DNA from: Promerops cafer
Lineage: Eukaryota > Chordata > Aves > Passeriformes > Nectariniidae
Direction of reading: 5' to 3'
NCBI GenBank assembly: GCA_013398275.1
Contig: VZSE01002177.1
Location: forward strand, 1-64,000
Length of the DNA: 64,000 nt
Shown: piece after piece, positions 10,924-23,430 of the stretch
Numbering within the stretch: position 1 is the stretch's first letter
Layout of the letters: each line of letters opens with the position of its first letter
The notes under the pieces: generated by a model
What the model was told of the DNA's origin: nothing
Databases searched by the model: none
Seen by the model: the letters and a program-made list of their open reading frames with translations, nothing else
Position numbers and translations under genes: made by a program

Positions 10924-12600
10924 GTTTAAGAGGAAGCTTAGGTTTGGACATGCTGATCTATTAAGCTTCAAAAACAGGTAGTCAGGTTACAGAGCTTTCC
11001 CAGAACAGTGGCAGAACTGTCCAAAGGCTTAGTGCCAAGGGATTTCTGAATACCACATCTGAAACAAAGCAAAGCAGTGTCCTTCTTTGTGAAGTGCAGC
11101 AAGTGAAACCACTGCAGAGCTAAAACACTGAGATCGTACATGAAAGCCACAAGAAGTTTGAATTCTGCTCCACTTTACATGAAGTAGTGGGCAAAAGATG
11201 ATAACATCTACATGGTTGCTGTATTTTTGACATTTTGTCTGTTGTCACTTATTGCTTCTAAAATTTTAGTTGAAGGGATGGCTAATTATTAAACTGTAAT
11301 GAAGACGTATATTTTCTCATATTAAAAATAAAATGGATAACTGTAGATTTTACCTAAAAATACAACAAACAGGTGAAAGATTTCAAGAGGATCCAGGGTG
11401 AGAGAGCTATTTTTACAGTTTTTGGAAATCAATGATGTTCTTGTTGAGATACGAGATCATAATTATCTAATAACAGGGATAAATGTATAAACAATCCTAC
11501 TGGCAATAGCAGGAGGGCAAAACAGTTACCCATGGGGATATCTTTAGGGAACAGAGAAGCTGTGAGTGTAGATTAGAGTTGAAGGATCCCAAATGCCCCA
11601 TCTTTATTGGTCTTGAGACTGTTTTCTCTCCTCCTGTAAAGCCAAACAGTCCTGGAAGGGTTTTAAACTCAGGTGAGCAGAACTGCTGATGGAAAGGCTA
11701 TATTCACATTAGCCAAGGGAGGAGTAAGTCTCTTCTTTGGGATTTACGTCTGCACAAAAAGCAAATTTCCATTAAAATGGAAACACCTCCCATCAGTTAG
11801 AAATCCTTTTTCTTGCTGACATCAAATATTTTCTTGTCCACTTGCTGTGTCTGCACTGTTTCTGGCCTGAATTTCTCAGGACACTTACATTTGCCTACAG
11901 TTAATTCTTGCCTTAGGGTATGGTTTTGGCAAACTGACAGTTGGCATGCCTTGGAAAGTCAGGGCATTTTCCTGGGAAACATACTCTCCAGGAAAATCTG
12001 TTCCACGCTGATAACATTTAGATCTGAGGAAAAAAACAGCAGAAAAATATGGCCAAGGGCCTTTGGCAACTTCAGAGAGAGACAGAGTTCCTGCCTACAG
12101 CTGCTCAAAAAAGCCTAAATTTACTAGAAAAGAGGGAGCCTTTCTGGAAGCCGTTAGCCTTGGAGGAAAGCTAAAGCAGCAAGATATGCACAGGTAGTTT
12201 GAAATCATCACCTGCAAGCCTGCAAGGACAGAAAAGGTACAAAGTGAGGCAGTTGCCACAGGGAAACTCATGTTTAGCCTGCCTACATTAATCAGCAATT
12301 TGAGAGTGCTGCTGTATGTGCCCAACGGAGTAGGGATGCAAATGTAAGGGGCAGAGAGGGGGCTGGAGAAGCTGAATGGTTTGGAGACTCTTTCCATACC
12401 TCTACGGGTGAGCAAAGCTGAGTCTGCCTTCAGCAATTCTTCCTGTGAGTGGCAGATCAAAGGCAGTCTGGTTACCCATAAACCTTTCTGGGTTGGTTTC
12501 TAAAGGTCACTTGACTTTTCCTCTTTAGAAATTACACCCTTCAAATTTCTCTCCTTTTTGTATACTAACAATATATATCCCTTCAAGACTATAAACAGCA
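10924..12600. other. Unique noncoding sequence
   Basis: No gene or interspersed repeat recognised. Short frames on both strands lack any family signature. Confidence 0.55.
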
Positions 12601-12650
12601 GTTTAAATATTAAAATATTAATATTAAAATGTTAATATTATAATATTAAG
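12601..12650. repeat. AT-rich palindromic patch
   Basis: Fifty bases that are almost entirely A and T, built from variants of AATATTA, including the perfect palindrome AATATTAATATT at 12614-12625. It could extrude or act as a matrix-attachment-like sequence, but this is composition-based inference only. Confidence 0.7.
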
Positions 12651-12949
12651 ACCTCAAAATATTTCAGGTGAGTGTTCCTCTGGTAATTTAGCTGAAACCA
12701 GCCAGACTTCAAAAGTTAGGAATGTTAGGTGCATGGAGAGAATAAACAAGTTGACATGCCAAATGCAATTGTACAAGTATGGTTGTCTTCACTTCAGAAA
12801 GCAGCCTAAAAGCTATTTGTTGGCAGATGACAGGCAGACAGTGATTGTCACCACTGCTGCTCAGGATGAATCCTGGAAACAGTAAGAGTGGCTATTAGAA
12901 TAAGAAGGCTACAACAAGACATAGCCTGTTTATTTCAGCAGTGTAGAAT

Positions 12950-13000
12950 ACAGCTTGCAGAGGTGAAATTCCTAAGGTCACACAGAAAAACAGCAAGATC
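12950..13000 (+). repeat. MIR-type SINE core scrap
   Basis: GCAGAGGTGAAATTCCTAAG followed by GTCACACAGAAAAACAGCAA parallels the conserved MIR stretch GAGGTTAAGTAACTTGCCTA / AGGTCACACAGCTAGTAAG. Only about 50 bases are alignable by eye. MIR relics are known to survive in amniote genomes, including those of birds. Confidence 0.4.
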
Positions 13001-16000
13001 ACAAGAAGTTACACATATTGTTTGCCAGTATAAAATTCAAGAAAGGTGCTAAAGGCACCTTTATTCAGGGCTCAAAATCAGTGATACTGAAGAAACACAA
13101 CTGATGGTTTCTGTCTTCATCTCTGAAACAGCCTTTCTTTAATCGCTGCCCTTTCATCACCAGCTGAACTGTGTTTCTCTGTTCCCTGTGTTTAGATATT
13201 GCAAATATTTAAGAATTTGATGGGGCTCTGTGAGTAGGGAGCTCAACTGAAGATATTATGAACAATTTATTTTTTCTCAGATTATTTAATATCTATCTCT
13301 TAAGATAAGGGAAAGGCTGTGTGCAGTTCCAGTCCAAACTGCCTACCAGCTGAATAGTTAATCATATTATTTTAGGCCAATGGTGGTTAATGGGTAAAAC
13401 TTACTGGAAGTGAAATTTAGCCCATGGCTAAATGGCAGTAGGAGTAAGAACTGCATGCCTAAAAAATCAGGACTTCTTTTCTGATGATAAACATACAAAT
13501 TCTGTAGAACTCCTCAACTAAATCAATATCCAGTCATCCTGTATCTTTATGATAATTAATTTGGAGAAAATAAGACCTTCCTTCACAATACACTTATCTT
13601 TTCCCTAAAGATACAGATAGTTCAAAAATAAGAAAAATAAGAATAAGAAAAATTCTGGGGTTTTGAGGCTTTTTGGTTTTGCTAGATTCAGCTTAACCAT
13701 TCTGCAATAGGTGGAAGCTTATTGTGTTATTTAGAACTTCTAGTATTAATGAAAACTCCATATAAATTGAAAGGCTGAAAAGTCCAACAAGCTGGTAAAG
13801 TCATTATTCTGGGGAGAAGAAAATGAAAAATGTGTAACAAATCTGAACCATCTCTTCCAGGCAGACGCTGGTCCCTAAAGTGCTATGACCATTGCCCAGA
13901 AGTGGCACTCAGTTCCCTATGATTGTTTTTCCTAAGGCTTTGGGCAGTAGTGGGGGGAGTGGATGCTCATTTTGAAGGCAGCCAAATTTCTTCTAAACTG
14001 CATCATGAGGCCTTTCTTTTGATTAAAGCATTTTAGCATTTCATGGAAGTGGTCTTCCCCATGGCCTGCGGATGGGGCTCGCTACCCAGGCAGCCCCAGC
14101 CTGGCACATCTCTCAGTGCTTTTCCAGAGACTATTGCTTCTCTCCAGGGAGTGAGTTGAGTGTTGGTAATGTTTCTTTCTGTCAAAGAGCACAAGAGTGA
14201 ACCCCTTGGGCCCAGTAGGAGCCAAATGCCCAAGTCTGCTGCAGTGTTCAGCAGCACGAGGCCTGGCTGTACACATGTACAGCCATAGACTGTTGGCTTT
14301 TGAATGAAATGTAACAAAGGCAATAGGAAAGCAGAACAAGCTGGCTCAAGGGGCATCATCCCATTACTTTAGACTTCAAGGGGCTTACCAAAATCAAGTG
14401 TGTATTGGAAATGTGTAAGCATAGAGCGTGTGAATTCATGTTATGCAGACACAGAAATACATCAGCTGCAACAAATGATCTTATAAGTCTCTGTAACTGC
14501 TAGGAAACTGTCTGAATGACGAAGCCCCTCACATGTGTCTGTTTTGCCCAGGGGACCACAGACTGACTAATGAACTTGTCAGTAAGGCTGGCAGGGCTTT
14601 AGAATTACAGCAGAGTAAGAGGTCCCATCCAGAATGCTGTAATGAGAGTGTTTTGTGCTGGCTGGATAATACCTGTATGGATCACTCCTTTTATTTCCAT
14701 GCCCTTTTCAGACTTTCGTGTTGATCAAAAATCTTGTATCTCCAAAATTGCCCACCAGACAGCCCCTATTAGCTTTTTCTATTGCAAAGTCCCTTTATGG
14801 ATGAAGACAGTTCAGGCTACATATTCAATGTAGATCTTTCACCTTGTAAATTGCTTTAGCTGATGTCGGTTGATGCATTTCAAATCAAGTGTCATGTTCT
14901 CTGTATTGTCTGTAAGTTTTACACCACACTTCCCTCTCATGCCCAGGGTAGGCCCATGAATCCTGGTCTTCAGTATCCTCCTGCTGCCTAGCAAATTATT
15001 ATTTCTTTTACTACTCATGAGAAAAATCTCTATTTGACAGCTGTTTCCTGGTGAAAGCAACTGTTTTGTCAGCAATTCAATGGCAGAAGCCTCTTCCTGG
15101 GACAAAAGTCCTTCACTTAAACGTTTTAAAATACCTGTTCTGAAGACAGTGGAAATTCTATCATCTATAACTCACGTGACCTATTTTCCTGTGAGAGGGG
15201 GAAAGCAAAGCAAAATTAATTTATTAAGTACAAATTATGAGGAAAAGTAGACTTTGTAAGGAAGCACTGTAGCTGGCAGGTATCTAGTCATCGTCATTCA
15301 ATAGAGGCACCCTATGTCTTCAACACTGTTGTCCTGTGCTGACAGGTTCAAAGGTCTGGTGGTATCTTAGTCATAAGCACCAGTGGGCAGCCACAAGTAC
15401 AGGAAGGCAGATGGCACTGCAAAGCCTGCCTCTGTTTGAAGCTAGAATGAAACTGAATCCCTGCCCAGAAAAGCTATTTATTCTGTCTTCATTATGGGAC
15501 TGAATCACAAAGCTCTGCCCCTGGGTCCCTGTTGCTGCCTGAAATCCATGTGTCACCAGGGGACATCCTGTCTCTCATGACAACTGTCATCTTGACCAGC
15601 ACACTGTAAATTGAGCCAGGGGATCACTGCCCCTAAACCCACAAGTTATCACAGCTTGTGTTGGTGTATCAGCACCAAGCAGGCCCGTGTCCTGAGAGGA
15701 GCTGCGTGCTCTATAATCCCCCTCTGAGCTAGGGGCTGCAGAATCTACAAGGAAATGTTTTATTTCACACAGTGTTGGGGAAGCTGGGAAAATAGCTGGG
15801 AAAAGGTCAGCTCTGAAAAGATGCCTTTACAGACTCAGGCTCGCAAATGTTGAAGAAACTGCACAGTCTGAGACACTGAATTGTCAGAAGTTCCATTTGT
15901 ACTTTTAAAGGTACTGGCTCTGTGGGAGGTGTGAGTTCATTCAGCTGGTCACTGCACAGCCTGCAGCGTGTTTGAACTGCTGGTCTGAAATGTCCTGCAG

Positions 16001-16465
16001 ATACCTGGCTAGAGGGGCTGCACTGGGAAACGTCAATCCTGTCTAAAATAGGAAAAAAAAAGGAGGTGCTGTGGGAGAAATTATGACTAAAAATAGAGTG
16101 TTTTCCCTCTCATCACAAAATACAGGTAAAAATAAAATTCAACACTTCCAGTCTTTCTGCATCTCTGAATGACAGCCAGGTATGAGTTCATGGCACTTGT
16201 CTCACTGCTAAAAAAAATGCAAAACAAAGGCAACTTCCACATCTATTTTTTTAGTTCAGTTTGTTAAATTCCATGGCTCATAATAGGGTTACATTTGGTC
16301 CTAAAAAGTAGTTTCTCCTGGGAAGTCTACTGTAACTAAGAACCCATTTATGTTCACATTACTTGTTTTAAAATGTATATGGGATTAGTGGGTTTTCATT
16401 GTGAAGCTTTTTCCAATGAAAAGTGATTTTTGACCCAAACAAGGATTTTCCTTTTTTAATAAATT
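13001..16465. other. Unique noncoding sequence
   Basis: No gene recognised. An A-rich AATAAG repeat patch lies at 13625-13652. A 20-base inverted repeat lies at 14265-14284 and is listed separately. Overlapping minus-strand frames of 108 and 85 codons at 14033-14359 have no domain. Confidence 0.55.
14265..14284. repeat. Short inverted repeat
   Basis: GGCTGTACA, a two-base spacer CA, then TGTACAGCC: perfect 9-base arms. It could be a dimeric factor site or chance; there is no associated gene or terminator context. Confidence 0.6.
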
Positions 16466-16560
16466 CATCGTCATCATCATCATCATCATCGACATTATCA
16501 TTATTATTAATAATAATAATGATAATGATGATAATAATAATAACAATAGTAATAATGCAT
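16466..16560. repeat. Compound TCA/ATT trinucleotide microsatellite with hairpin
   Basis: An interrupted (TCA)n tract (about 16466-16490) changes into ATT-type and then AAT/GAT-type triplets. The two halves are complementary: CATTATCATTATTATT (16493-16508) and AATAATAATGATAATG (16512-16527) form perfect 16-base arms around a 3-base loop. The minus-strand frame across it gives runs of aspartate and isoleucine, a composition artefact. Confidence 0.9.
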
Positions 16561-17290
16561 TTTTTATTATTTGTCAAAAGGAAAAAATTGATATAACCTT
16601 CTGGCAATAAAATGTCTGTTTCTTTATAAATTTATTTGATGTTATTTAATTTTGAAAATTGAATGCATATTTTTTTTTTTCTGTAGAGATCTCCAATAAT
16701 GGTGTTTAGTTTTGGTTTTTTTTTCTAATACATGTCTGTGAAGAAATTTTAAAAGTCTCCGTCAGAGGGTATTATTCCTTCTATGCTTTGAACAGAATAC
16801 AATTGCTGGCTCTTTTGTTTTATTAATTCCCCATACAAATATACATTGTACCCAATTTAGGTTCCTGAAAGACACAGGGATTAGAAACCTATTTAGCCTG
16901 ACTAAGTCCTTTGGAAATTTAAAATGGAAAATATTATCACGGTTTGAGTGTTAAATCTACTGAAATTTTGTGTAACCAGTTAATTATTTGCTTGAGAGGA
17001 TCCCTAAATCTTGTGAAAGCAGGGAGCTTTGGCAACGATGCAACCCCCAAACCAGAAAGGCGAGCAGACGTTGTCATGCGGAGTGGGGGAAATTACAAAG
17101 CCGCTGAGGAATTTTGAAGGTTTTTTGTTAGAAAGGCTTTGCTGAGAGGACAGGTACACCCGTGTAATTAAAAGGAACAGCTCAAGAAGAGGGAATTAAG
17201 GAAAACTCCAGGGAACTGATCAAGTACAAACCCTTGGTATAAAAAATGTGTCTAAAGAACAGGCAAAAATTGCCTCCAGGAAAAGTGAAA

Positions 17291-17308
17291 GGGGAGAGGG
17301 AGGGAGGG
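17291..17308 (+). other. G-quadruplex motif
   Basis: GGGGAGAGGGAGGGAGGG has four runs of three or more G with loops of 1-3 bases, which fits the standard intramolecular G4 pattern. It lies in unique sequence with no gene start recognised nearby. Confidence 0.7.
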
Positions 17309-18271
17309 AGTGCGTTGTGAGCCAGTGCACAACAGAATGGCAGGAGCAGGTGAGCAGATAAACTCTGACTGCTCGCTTCCTCCTGCCTCTAAAACAGCAG
17401 GACTGTGATGCATCCCACTGTAGTTACAGGAGTGTGTCCAAAGACCCTCATCATCCAAATGTTTCATTTCCTGACAGCAAGAACCTGCAAAACTCTGATA
17501 TTTTGGTCTGGCTGCTGAGGCCATTAAGTCATGTTATTTTTTGATGGGAGCATCAAACCACAGTGTTAACTTTGCAGGAGGATGTGGGAAAGGGTAGATC
17601 CTTTTTCATAAAAATAAATCTCTGCTTCCAAGATGTAAATAGGATGGATACATTTTCTGCTCATCTGACTTTGTAAGATGCTCTCTGTAATTCCTCAGTC
17701 AGCAAAAAATGTACCTAAAATGTGATAGCAAAGAATCCCAGAGTGTTCGGGCTCGAGAAATGACCACTCAAATGTCTTTAAAGTTGCTTGGCACTATTAT
17801 GGTTTCAGATGATCTTATAGATTTAACTTTTTTTTTAAGTGACTGTATTCTTCTATCTGAAATGGGATCCTAGTAGCTAATTTTAATTTATTATGGCTAC
17901 CTTGATTTGTCCAGCAGCAAGATGGGGGTCAAGCAGATTCTAAAAGAAGGGTCCTTTTTTGACAGACAACAAAGGGCAGAGGTGTGGAAGCCAAAAGGCT
18001 CAAGAAAAAAGAGCAGAAGGATACCAAACAGTTAGAATAAGAGGTGTGAAGACATCACAGCAATTTACCTATCTGTCACATCACACCTTCCAGTGACCTC
18101 TGCAGGACCACTGATGTCTAAAATATGTGAAGCAAAAGTAATTATCCTGTCTCAGTGGCTCTGGCTTTTTATAGAAGTCAGTTTGTTTGAGGCATTTTCT
18201 GTTAAAATTAAATTAGAAGCAGGCTTTTTAAAACAGCTGAACTACTGAATGTCTCAGTATGATGTTTCCAT

Positions 18272-18285
18272 ACACATGCATGTGT
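18272..18285. repeat. 14-base perfect palindrome
   Basis: ACACATGCATGTGT is its own reverse complement. Short palindromes of this length occur by chance in a window this size. It contains the ATGCAT core. Confidence 0.6.
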
Positions 18286-18381
18286 TTTTGGCATGCAGCT
18301 GGCATTTTTCCCAGCTTTCCTGAGACAAATGGCCTACTTCTGGGTACCTTTTCCCTTCAAAATCCCACCTCAAATTTCCAA

Positions 18382-18440
18382 TTAATTTTTTTTTGTTTTT
18401 GTTTTTGTTTTTGGTTTTTTTTTTTTTTTTTTAGGTAAGT
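18382..18440 (+). promoter_or_regulatory. Candidate recursive (zero-exon) splice site
   Basis: The T-rich tract ends TTTTTAG at 18434 and is followed at once by GTAAGT (18435-18440), so a strong acceptor abuts a consensus donor. No other AG occurs between 18324 and 18433, giving an AG-free zone of about 108 bases. TTAAT at 18382-18386 fits the loose branch-point consensus, about 49 bases before the AG. This is the layout known for recursive splice sites in long vertebrate introns. Whether this region is an intron on the + strand is not known. Confidence 0.35.
18386..18432. repeat. T-rich (TTTTTG)n-like tract
   Basis: The run starts as T with G at roughly six-base spacing and ends in about 18 uninterrupted T. 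It directly precedes AGGTAAGT. On the minus strand it would read as an A-rich tail. Confidence 0.9.
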
Positions 18441-21400
18441 CTCTGAATTTATAATACAGCCAGGTATTCCAGAAACAAAAAAATTTTACATGCTGAGGGG
18501 AATGATGGATTGAGCCAGCATGGGTTATTGTTTTTGAAATTGGGGAATATCTTAATGTAATACTACAAACTTCAGTGGGGGGAGATCCTTATTACATATC
18601 TTTCATCAGAATGCAATAAAGGACTAGCAGGAGAAAAATGTATAAGGAAGAGTAAAGGAAAGTAGAGAAATACATGGGTATCTTCTCTGTATGTGCTTTT
18701 CAGCTCTATGTATTGTGTAGTTTTGTGTCTATTTAACTATCAAACAGCATGCTCAGAAATACAGACTGACACAAAAGTGTACCCTGCAACTCCTTTTCTT
18801 CTCTCTCAATTCTGGGATGATGGAAGGATTTCAGGTGGGTGAAGGCCTCCTTGCAAAAAACAAAAGAAAGTACCAGGGTATTGTTTTGGAAATGGAAATG
18901 CACCCAGCAGTAGGTAGAAACCCAAATTCCTTTGCTCTGCAGTTTCCATCACAAGAAAACAGAGTTCTGCATTCAGGATGTCCTTCTGTGCTATCATGGC
19001 AAGAGTCTGATGTATTTCAAGCTTATAATTTTGCTTTTCAAGTGTTTGGTTTTTCATTTCAATACATTTTTCCCCTCTCTGTTGGGCAGATGATGGTTCT
19101 TATGAAGGGTCATCAGTATTCCTGGGAACGGATTCACGGGGTAGAATAAATATGGGATGTAGATTCTCTCTTTCCCTGCAAGTGCTGCCTGATTAAATAA
19201 TTGTGTTTCTGATCGTGGGACAAGACAGGTATTGCACTGCCATACAGCCAAAACCTCCACACTGGAGCTACGTCTGGCCCAGTTTATGAATTGCTCTTAT
19301 TTGAAAGAAAATCCTTTGCTAGCCCCTTATTTTTCAGATGCATCACTGCAGATGCAAAAAGATAGATTATGTCTGGATTTTTGCAGTAGGATTTCCTCTC
19401 TGCTCCTTTGCTGAGGCAGAGTAAAAGTATTCTTCCCTTTTTTAAATAAAAGCACAGTGCGTGACAGTTTTCCATGTTTCTGAAATATTTGTGAAACTTT
19501 AGCAGAAAAATGTGGAAGGCCACTATATATTCCTTTTTTTTAACCAACTGGGGCTGAATAAGAAAGGCAGGGAGAGGACAGGAAACAGAGGACAATTGCT
19601 CTTTCCTTACAATCTGGAAGTTACCGCTCATGGAGGTAATTACTGGGAGAGCCTTTTCTGCCTTCTCCACAAATAGAGGTAGTAAAATAAGGCATCAGTA
19701 CTTGAGGGGATGCTAGCAAGGAATAAGAACTGACATTTGGATTGAGGTCTCTATAAATGGCAGTTTGTCATTACATTGATGTGCATTGTTAAAAATTTTG
19801 TATATGCCTCTAGAAGTTGCAAGAATCTGATGTATTTGTAGTAATGAGCGAGCCTTCCGAAGTGGATTATACAAAGTACAATATTTCAGGCTAATTTTGA
19901 GCACTGTGTTTACTTTGGAAGCCCTTTAAATCCACTCTAAAATGGTTAAACTAGAACTGTCTGCTGAAGCATTTTAGGCTTTCTGAAACAGAATTACATG
20001 AGAAATTGCTTTTACAAAAAGTCAACAAAAATGTTTTGCCCTGCACAGAGTAGAAATACTTACTTACTTCAGAAACAGGAAACATAAAGGATTTCATAGT
20101 TCAGACAGCACATATGTAGATGCTTTTCCTCATCACCTTCTTTCAGGAGAGATCATCCCAGGAATTCAGTACCACTTTCTAAGTGAGAGCTCTAGAAAAA
20201 CAGAGTATTTCTTGTTATAGTGTTACCCTGCCAACAGTGACTGATAAACCAGGGACTCCAGGTGAAAGCACTGGGACTGTTGAACTTCCTTGGCAGCTCA
20301 GAAGAATTGTTTTTTCAAATTCCAGGTTGTATAACTCTTTCCTTTCATTTTTTTCTCCCTCCTCTACCCTTCCCATCAATAAAGGTTAGGGCAAGTACCT
20401 CACTGAAAATGTTAGGAAATTAAAAACTTAGGATCAGGATCGTTGCTGGCTGCATAGCTGTGGGGCAGAGACCAGGGCAGCTGGTGCTGCACACCAGGAG
20501 CCAGGGGTCCAGGCAAAGGCTATAGACAGAAAACCCACCCATTGCCTCCTGGCTGTCAGGCAGGCTTTTGTCAGTGATGACAGCCTGTCCCCTTCACAAG
20601 CATCAAATTAATTCCAGCACTAAAATAAATCTCAAATCGAGCTGTGGCTAATAAAGAATCCACAGCATGTCCTTGTTACCTTCTACGTGTGTCTGTCTCC
20701 TGTCTCTGCTGGAAGGGCTCCTTAACCAGCTCTGTGTGAGCAAACAGATGGGAAGCAAGTGAATCTAGCAGTCATCTTTCCCTCTGGTACCTCAGCTGCT
20801 CTAGACTGTCACACATGGAGGCTCCCAGTGGCGGGATTTACATAACAATTTAATTTTAAAGAAAGAGGACATGTATTTTTCTGGCAGTTGTGTAATTAGT
20901 GTAGTTCCTCAGCAGACCCACCACTGCTCCTTTTGCTTTTTACTGGGAAAGTTAGAAATGGCAGACAGTTTTTAGCAGACAGTGGTTTTCTAGAGTGAAA
21001 GTCAAAGCCCTTGCTGGAGTGGGTAAAAACTGATCCAAAATATGACTTCAGCTTCATTCCCTCCCTTCAATCTTACATGTCCTTTATTTTCCACACACAG
21101 AATTTGGATGTGTGCTAAGGACAAGTCCAGGAAGCAAAGATATAGATGGGAATGTGATCTGGGGGCTCTTATTTGTGGGTTGACCTACATATTGATCATA
21201 CTTATGTGCAGTTCTGTTTTAAGTTGTATTAGTTTTGTTTTCATCTCAAAGCTTTATGCCTTTATGGTATTGATCTCATAAATACAAATACTTCAGAATT
21301 ATTGCAGAAAACTTGAGGGAGGAGAAGAAAAGGCCTTACGTAATTGAAAATCTCTTCTAATTTTTTCTATTCTTTATGCCATGACTTTTGAGGAATGCTG

Positions 21401-22017
21401 GACAGGGTGGGAAAGATCTCCATCTCAGCCTTTGAAGAGAGGCAAGGTGGTAATGAGAATAAATGCAATAAGTCAGAAAAAGTATCTAATTCTGTAAAAT
21501 TTCTTGAGAAACAAGAGTTACATCTTTGCTTTTAACTCTGCAGTCTGCAGGATTTATCTTCTCTAAAGTCATGGTGATGAGTACTGACAAGCACCAACCC
21601 CCTTGGAGAGGAGTAAACATTTTGTACTTCAGAGGCTCATGGCCATGGAAGACATGGGACACTGAATACTATTAGTTCCCTAGTCCTCACCCCGGACTGA
21701 TGGGGAAGTGCTTTGCTGGCCTGGAATGACCACAAGAGACAAAAAAATGCACATTCATTCAATCCATTTGGGCCTGAGAAATCATTTTGGGGAGGCTAAA
21801 GAGAAAACAGAGAAGTGTATTTGAGTGCAAATGCTTTCATTGTACCTCAAACTGACAAAACCCCAGACATTTACCCAGGTCATGGTTCAGACTATCCCGA
21901 ACTATCTTTGCCTATCTGATTCCATTGGAAGAATTATAGCACAGAGGGTAAAGTTTGGCTACAGGTGAGGCAGGTTTCTTTCTGCTGTTCCTGCTTTTGT
22001 ACTTTTTTCTTCATCCT

Positions 22018-22019
<2 letters not shown>
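18441..22019. other. Unique noncoding sequence
   Basis: No gene or interspersed repeat recognised. The stretch at about 20440-20830 is richer in G and C than its neighbours but contains few CpGs and no convincing frame. Short frames on both strands near 18806-19670 lack domains. Confidence 0.55.

Positions 22020-22064
<45 letters not shown>
22020..22064. repeat. 45-base poly-T run
   Basis: Forty-five uninterrupted T on the + strand, the longest homopolymer in the window. On the minus strand it would be an A45 tail, with ATTAAA (complement of 22098-22103) about 34 bases before it. The frames reading through it (poly-F or poly-K) are artefacts. Confidence 0.95.
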
Positions 22065-22065
<1 letters not shown>

Positions 22066-23276
22066 AATTCTATGTTGAGACTGTGTGCCTCTGCCTCTTT
22101 AATCTTCCACTTCGAATTCATTTGCAATGTGATAGATAGAGTCTGTGTTTCAGGAGGTGTCAGTGGGACCATGATAATGCATCTCAAATGGTAAAGTCTG
22201 CATCTTAATTGATTACCCATGTTCCTCCTTGGCCATGTCCTCTGCCACAAATTCAGCATAAGGGGGCACAGGGAGAAGGGGCTGGGCTTGAGGAGGAGGA
22301 TGGGAAAAGAGAAGGCACTGAAGAGTTTTAAAAGGATTTGTGTTAAATCCTTCAAGACGTCCCTATGTGATGTTTCTCAGTCAATAGGAGATTAGATTGA
22401 TGAGAGGATAGCCACTGTTAATCCTCTTCTATCCATTCCCACAATGGGTATTAATATAGGAACAAAACACAAACAAACTTGTGGAGGATTTTTTTTGTTC
22501 TTTTTTTCCTTTCACTGCATGTCAAGAAGAGCACTGAAGATCAGAGTTTTGGTTTCATTTTTCCCAGGAAGGCAGTAGTGAAGGGGGATTGCCACATGAA
22601 TGCTGGACTAATTACTCAGGCTCCCTTGGCAGCTGCAGACCTCTCTGCCCAGAGCAGTAACCATAGCCAGGTAGAATAAGCATTTCTCCTTCCAGTAAGG
22701 TTGGAGGGAAAGGGCAGTGATTTAGGGTCCATGTTTCCTTTAAGTGAGACCATGTGATTCAAACTATGTCATTACCATGAATCTTCTGGGTTTCTTATCA
22801 CATTTTTTAGGAATAAATTTCCTTTGCATTCACTCAATACCAGCGTGAATACTACAGAGTTTTTCCAGTCAGCCAGAGCCAGGTGTGCAGTGAGCTATTT
22901 CAATTCCAGTTTGTCCATTTGGCCTATTGTCTCACCTACCCCATTATTAAGGCATATCTGGTATATTTACATGCTAGAAAGAAAGGGAAGCACTAGTGAT
23001 TAGTAACTGTTTCCCTCCTCATGCACTGGTCAGACAATTGTAAGTATCATCCTGCCTTTTTTGAAATGACTTCAGGGAGCTCCTGTATTCTTGCTGTCTT
23101 ATGCATCCCCCCTAGAGCAAGAATATATGTCCTAAAATAGGTCAATATGCACACCTGTTCTTAGACAGCAGACTGGCAGTGAATACAGGAGCAAATGAAG
23201 AGGACATTGAGCTGGGGAAAAAGAAGAGTATTTCTTCATTCATCCACCTCCTATTTTTTTCCTTGTTGATAAAAGG
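22065..23276. other. Unique noncoding sequence
   Basis: No gene recognised. If the poly-T marks the tail of a minus-strand retrocopy, its body would lie in roughly 22065-22400, but I do not recognise any gene there and saw no clear target-site duplication. Confidence 0.5.
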
Positions 23277-23293
23277 AAAAAAAAAAAAAAAAG
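23277..23293. repeat. 17-base poly-A run
   Basis: A homopolymer within a purine-rich stretch. No polyadenylation-signal context is convincing. Confidence 0.9.
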
Positions 23294-23430
23294 AGAGAAA
23301 TTCATGAAAAATTAACACGAGATACAAGCCTGATCTTTAAATAGTCTCTGCCTAAATATGGACATCCTGACTCTTGAGGGCAAGTTCCTTATGTTCTGCC
23401 AGTATTAACCTTTGGGGAAGACTGAGGTTA

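Larger units (their letters stand above)
16561..18381. other. Unique noncoding sequence, possibly conserved in part
   Basis: No gene recognised. Contains T runs near 16670-16681, a G-quadruplex motif at 17291-17308 and a palindrome at 18272-18285 (both listed), plus a 90-codon minus-strand frame at 17252-17524 without a domain. The stretch at about 16960-17200 is free of obvious repeats, but I cannot assess conservation without an alignment. Confidence 0.5.

Noticed and set aside
16368..16607. Frame with runs of isoleucine, asparagine and aspartate
   Set aside because: Direct translation of the trinucleotide microsatellite.
17728..17790. Possible CR1 3' end scrap (AGAATCCCAGAGTGTTCGGG)
   Set aside because: Loosely resembles the start of a minus-strand CR1 end, but the following bases do not continue the match well enough to call.
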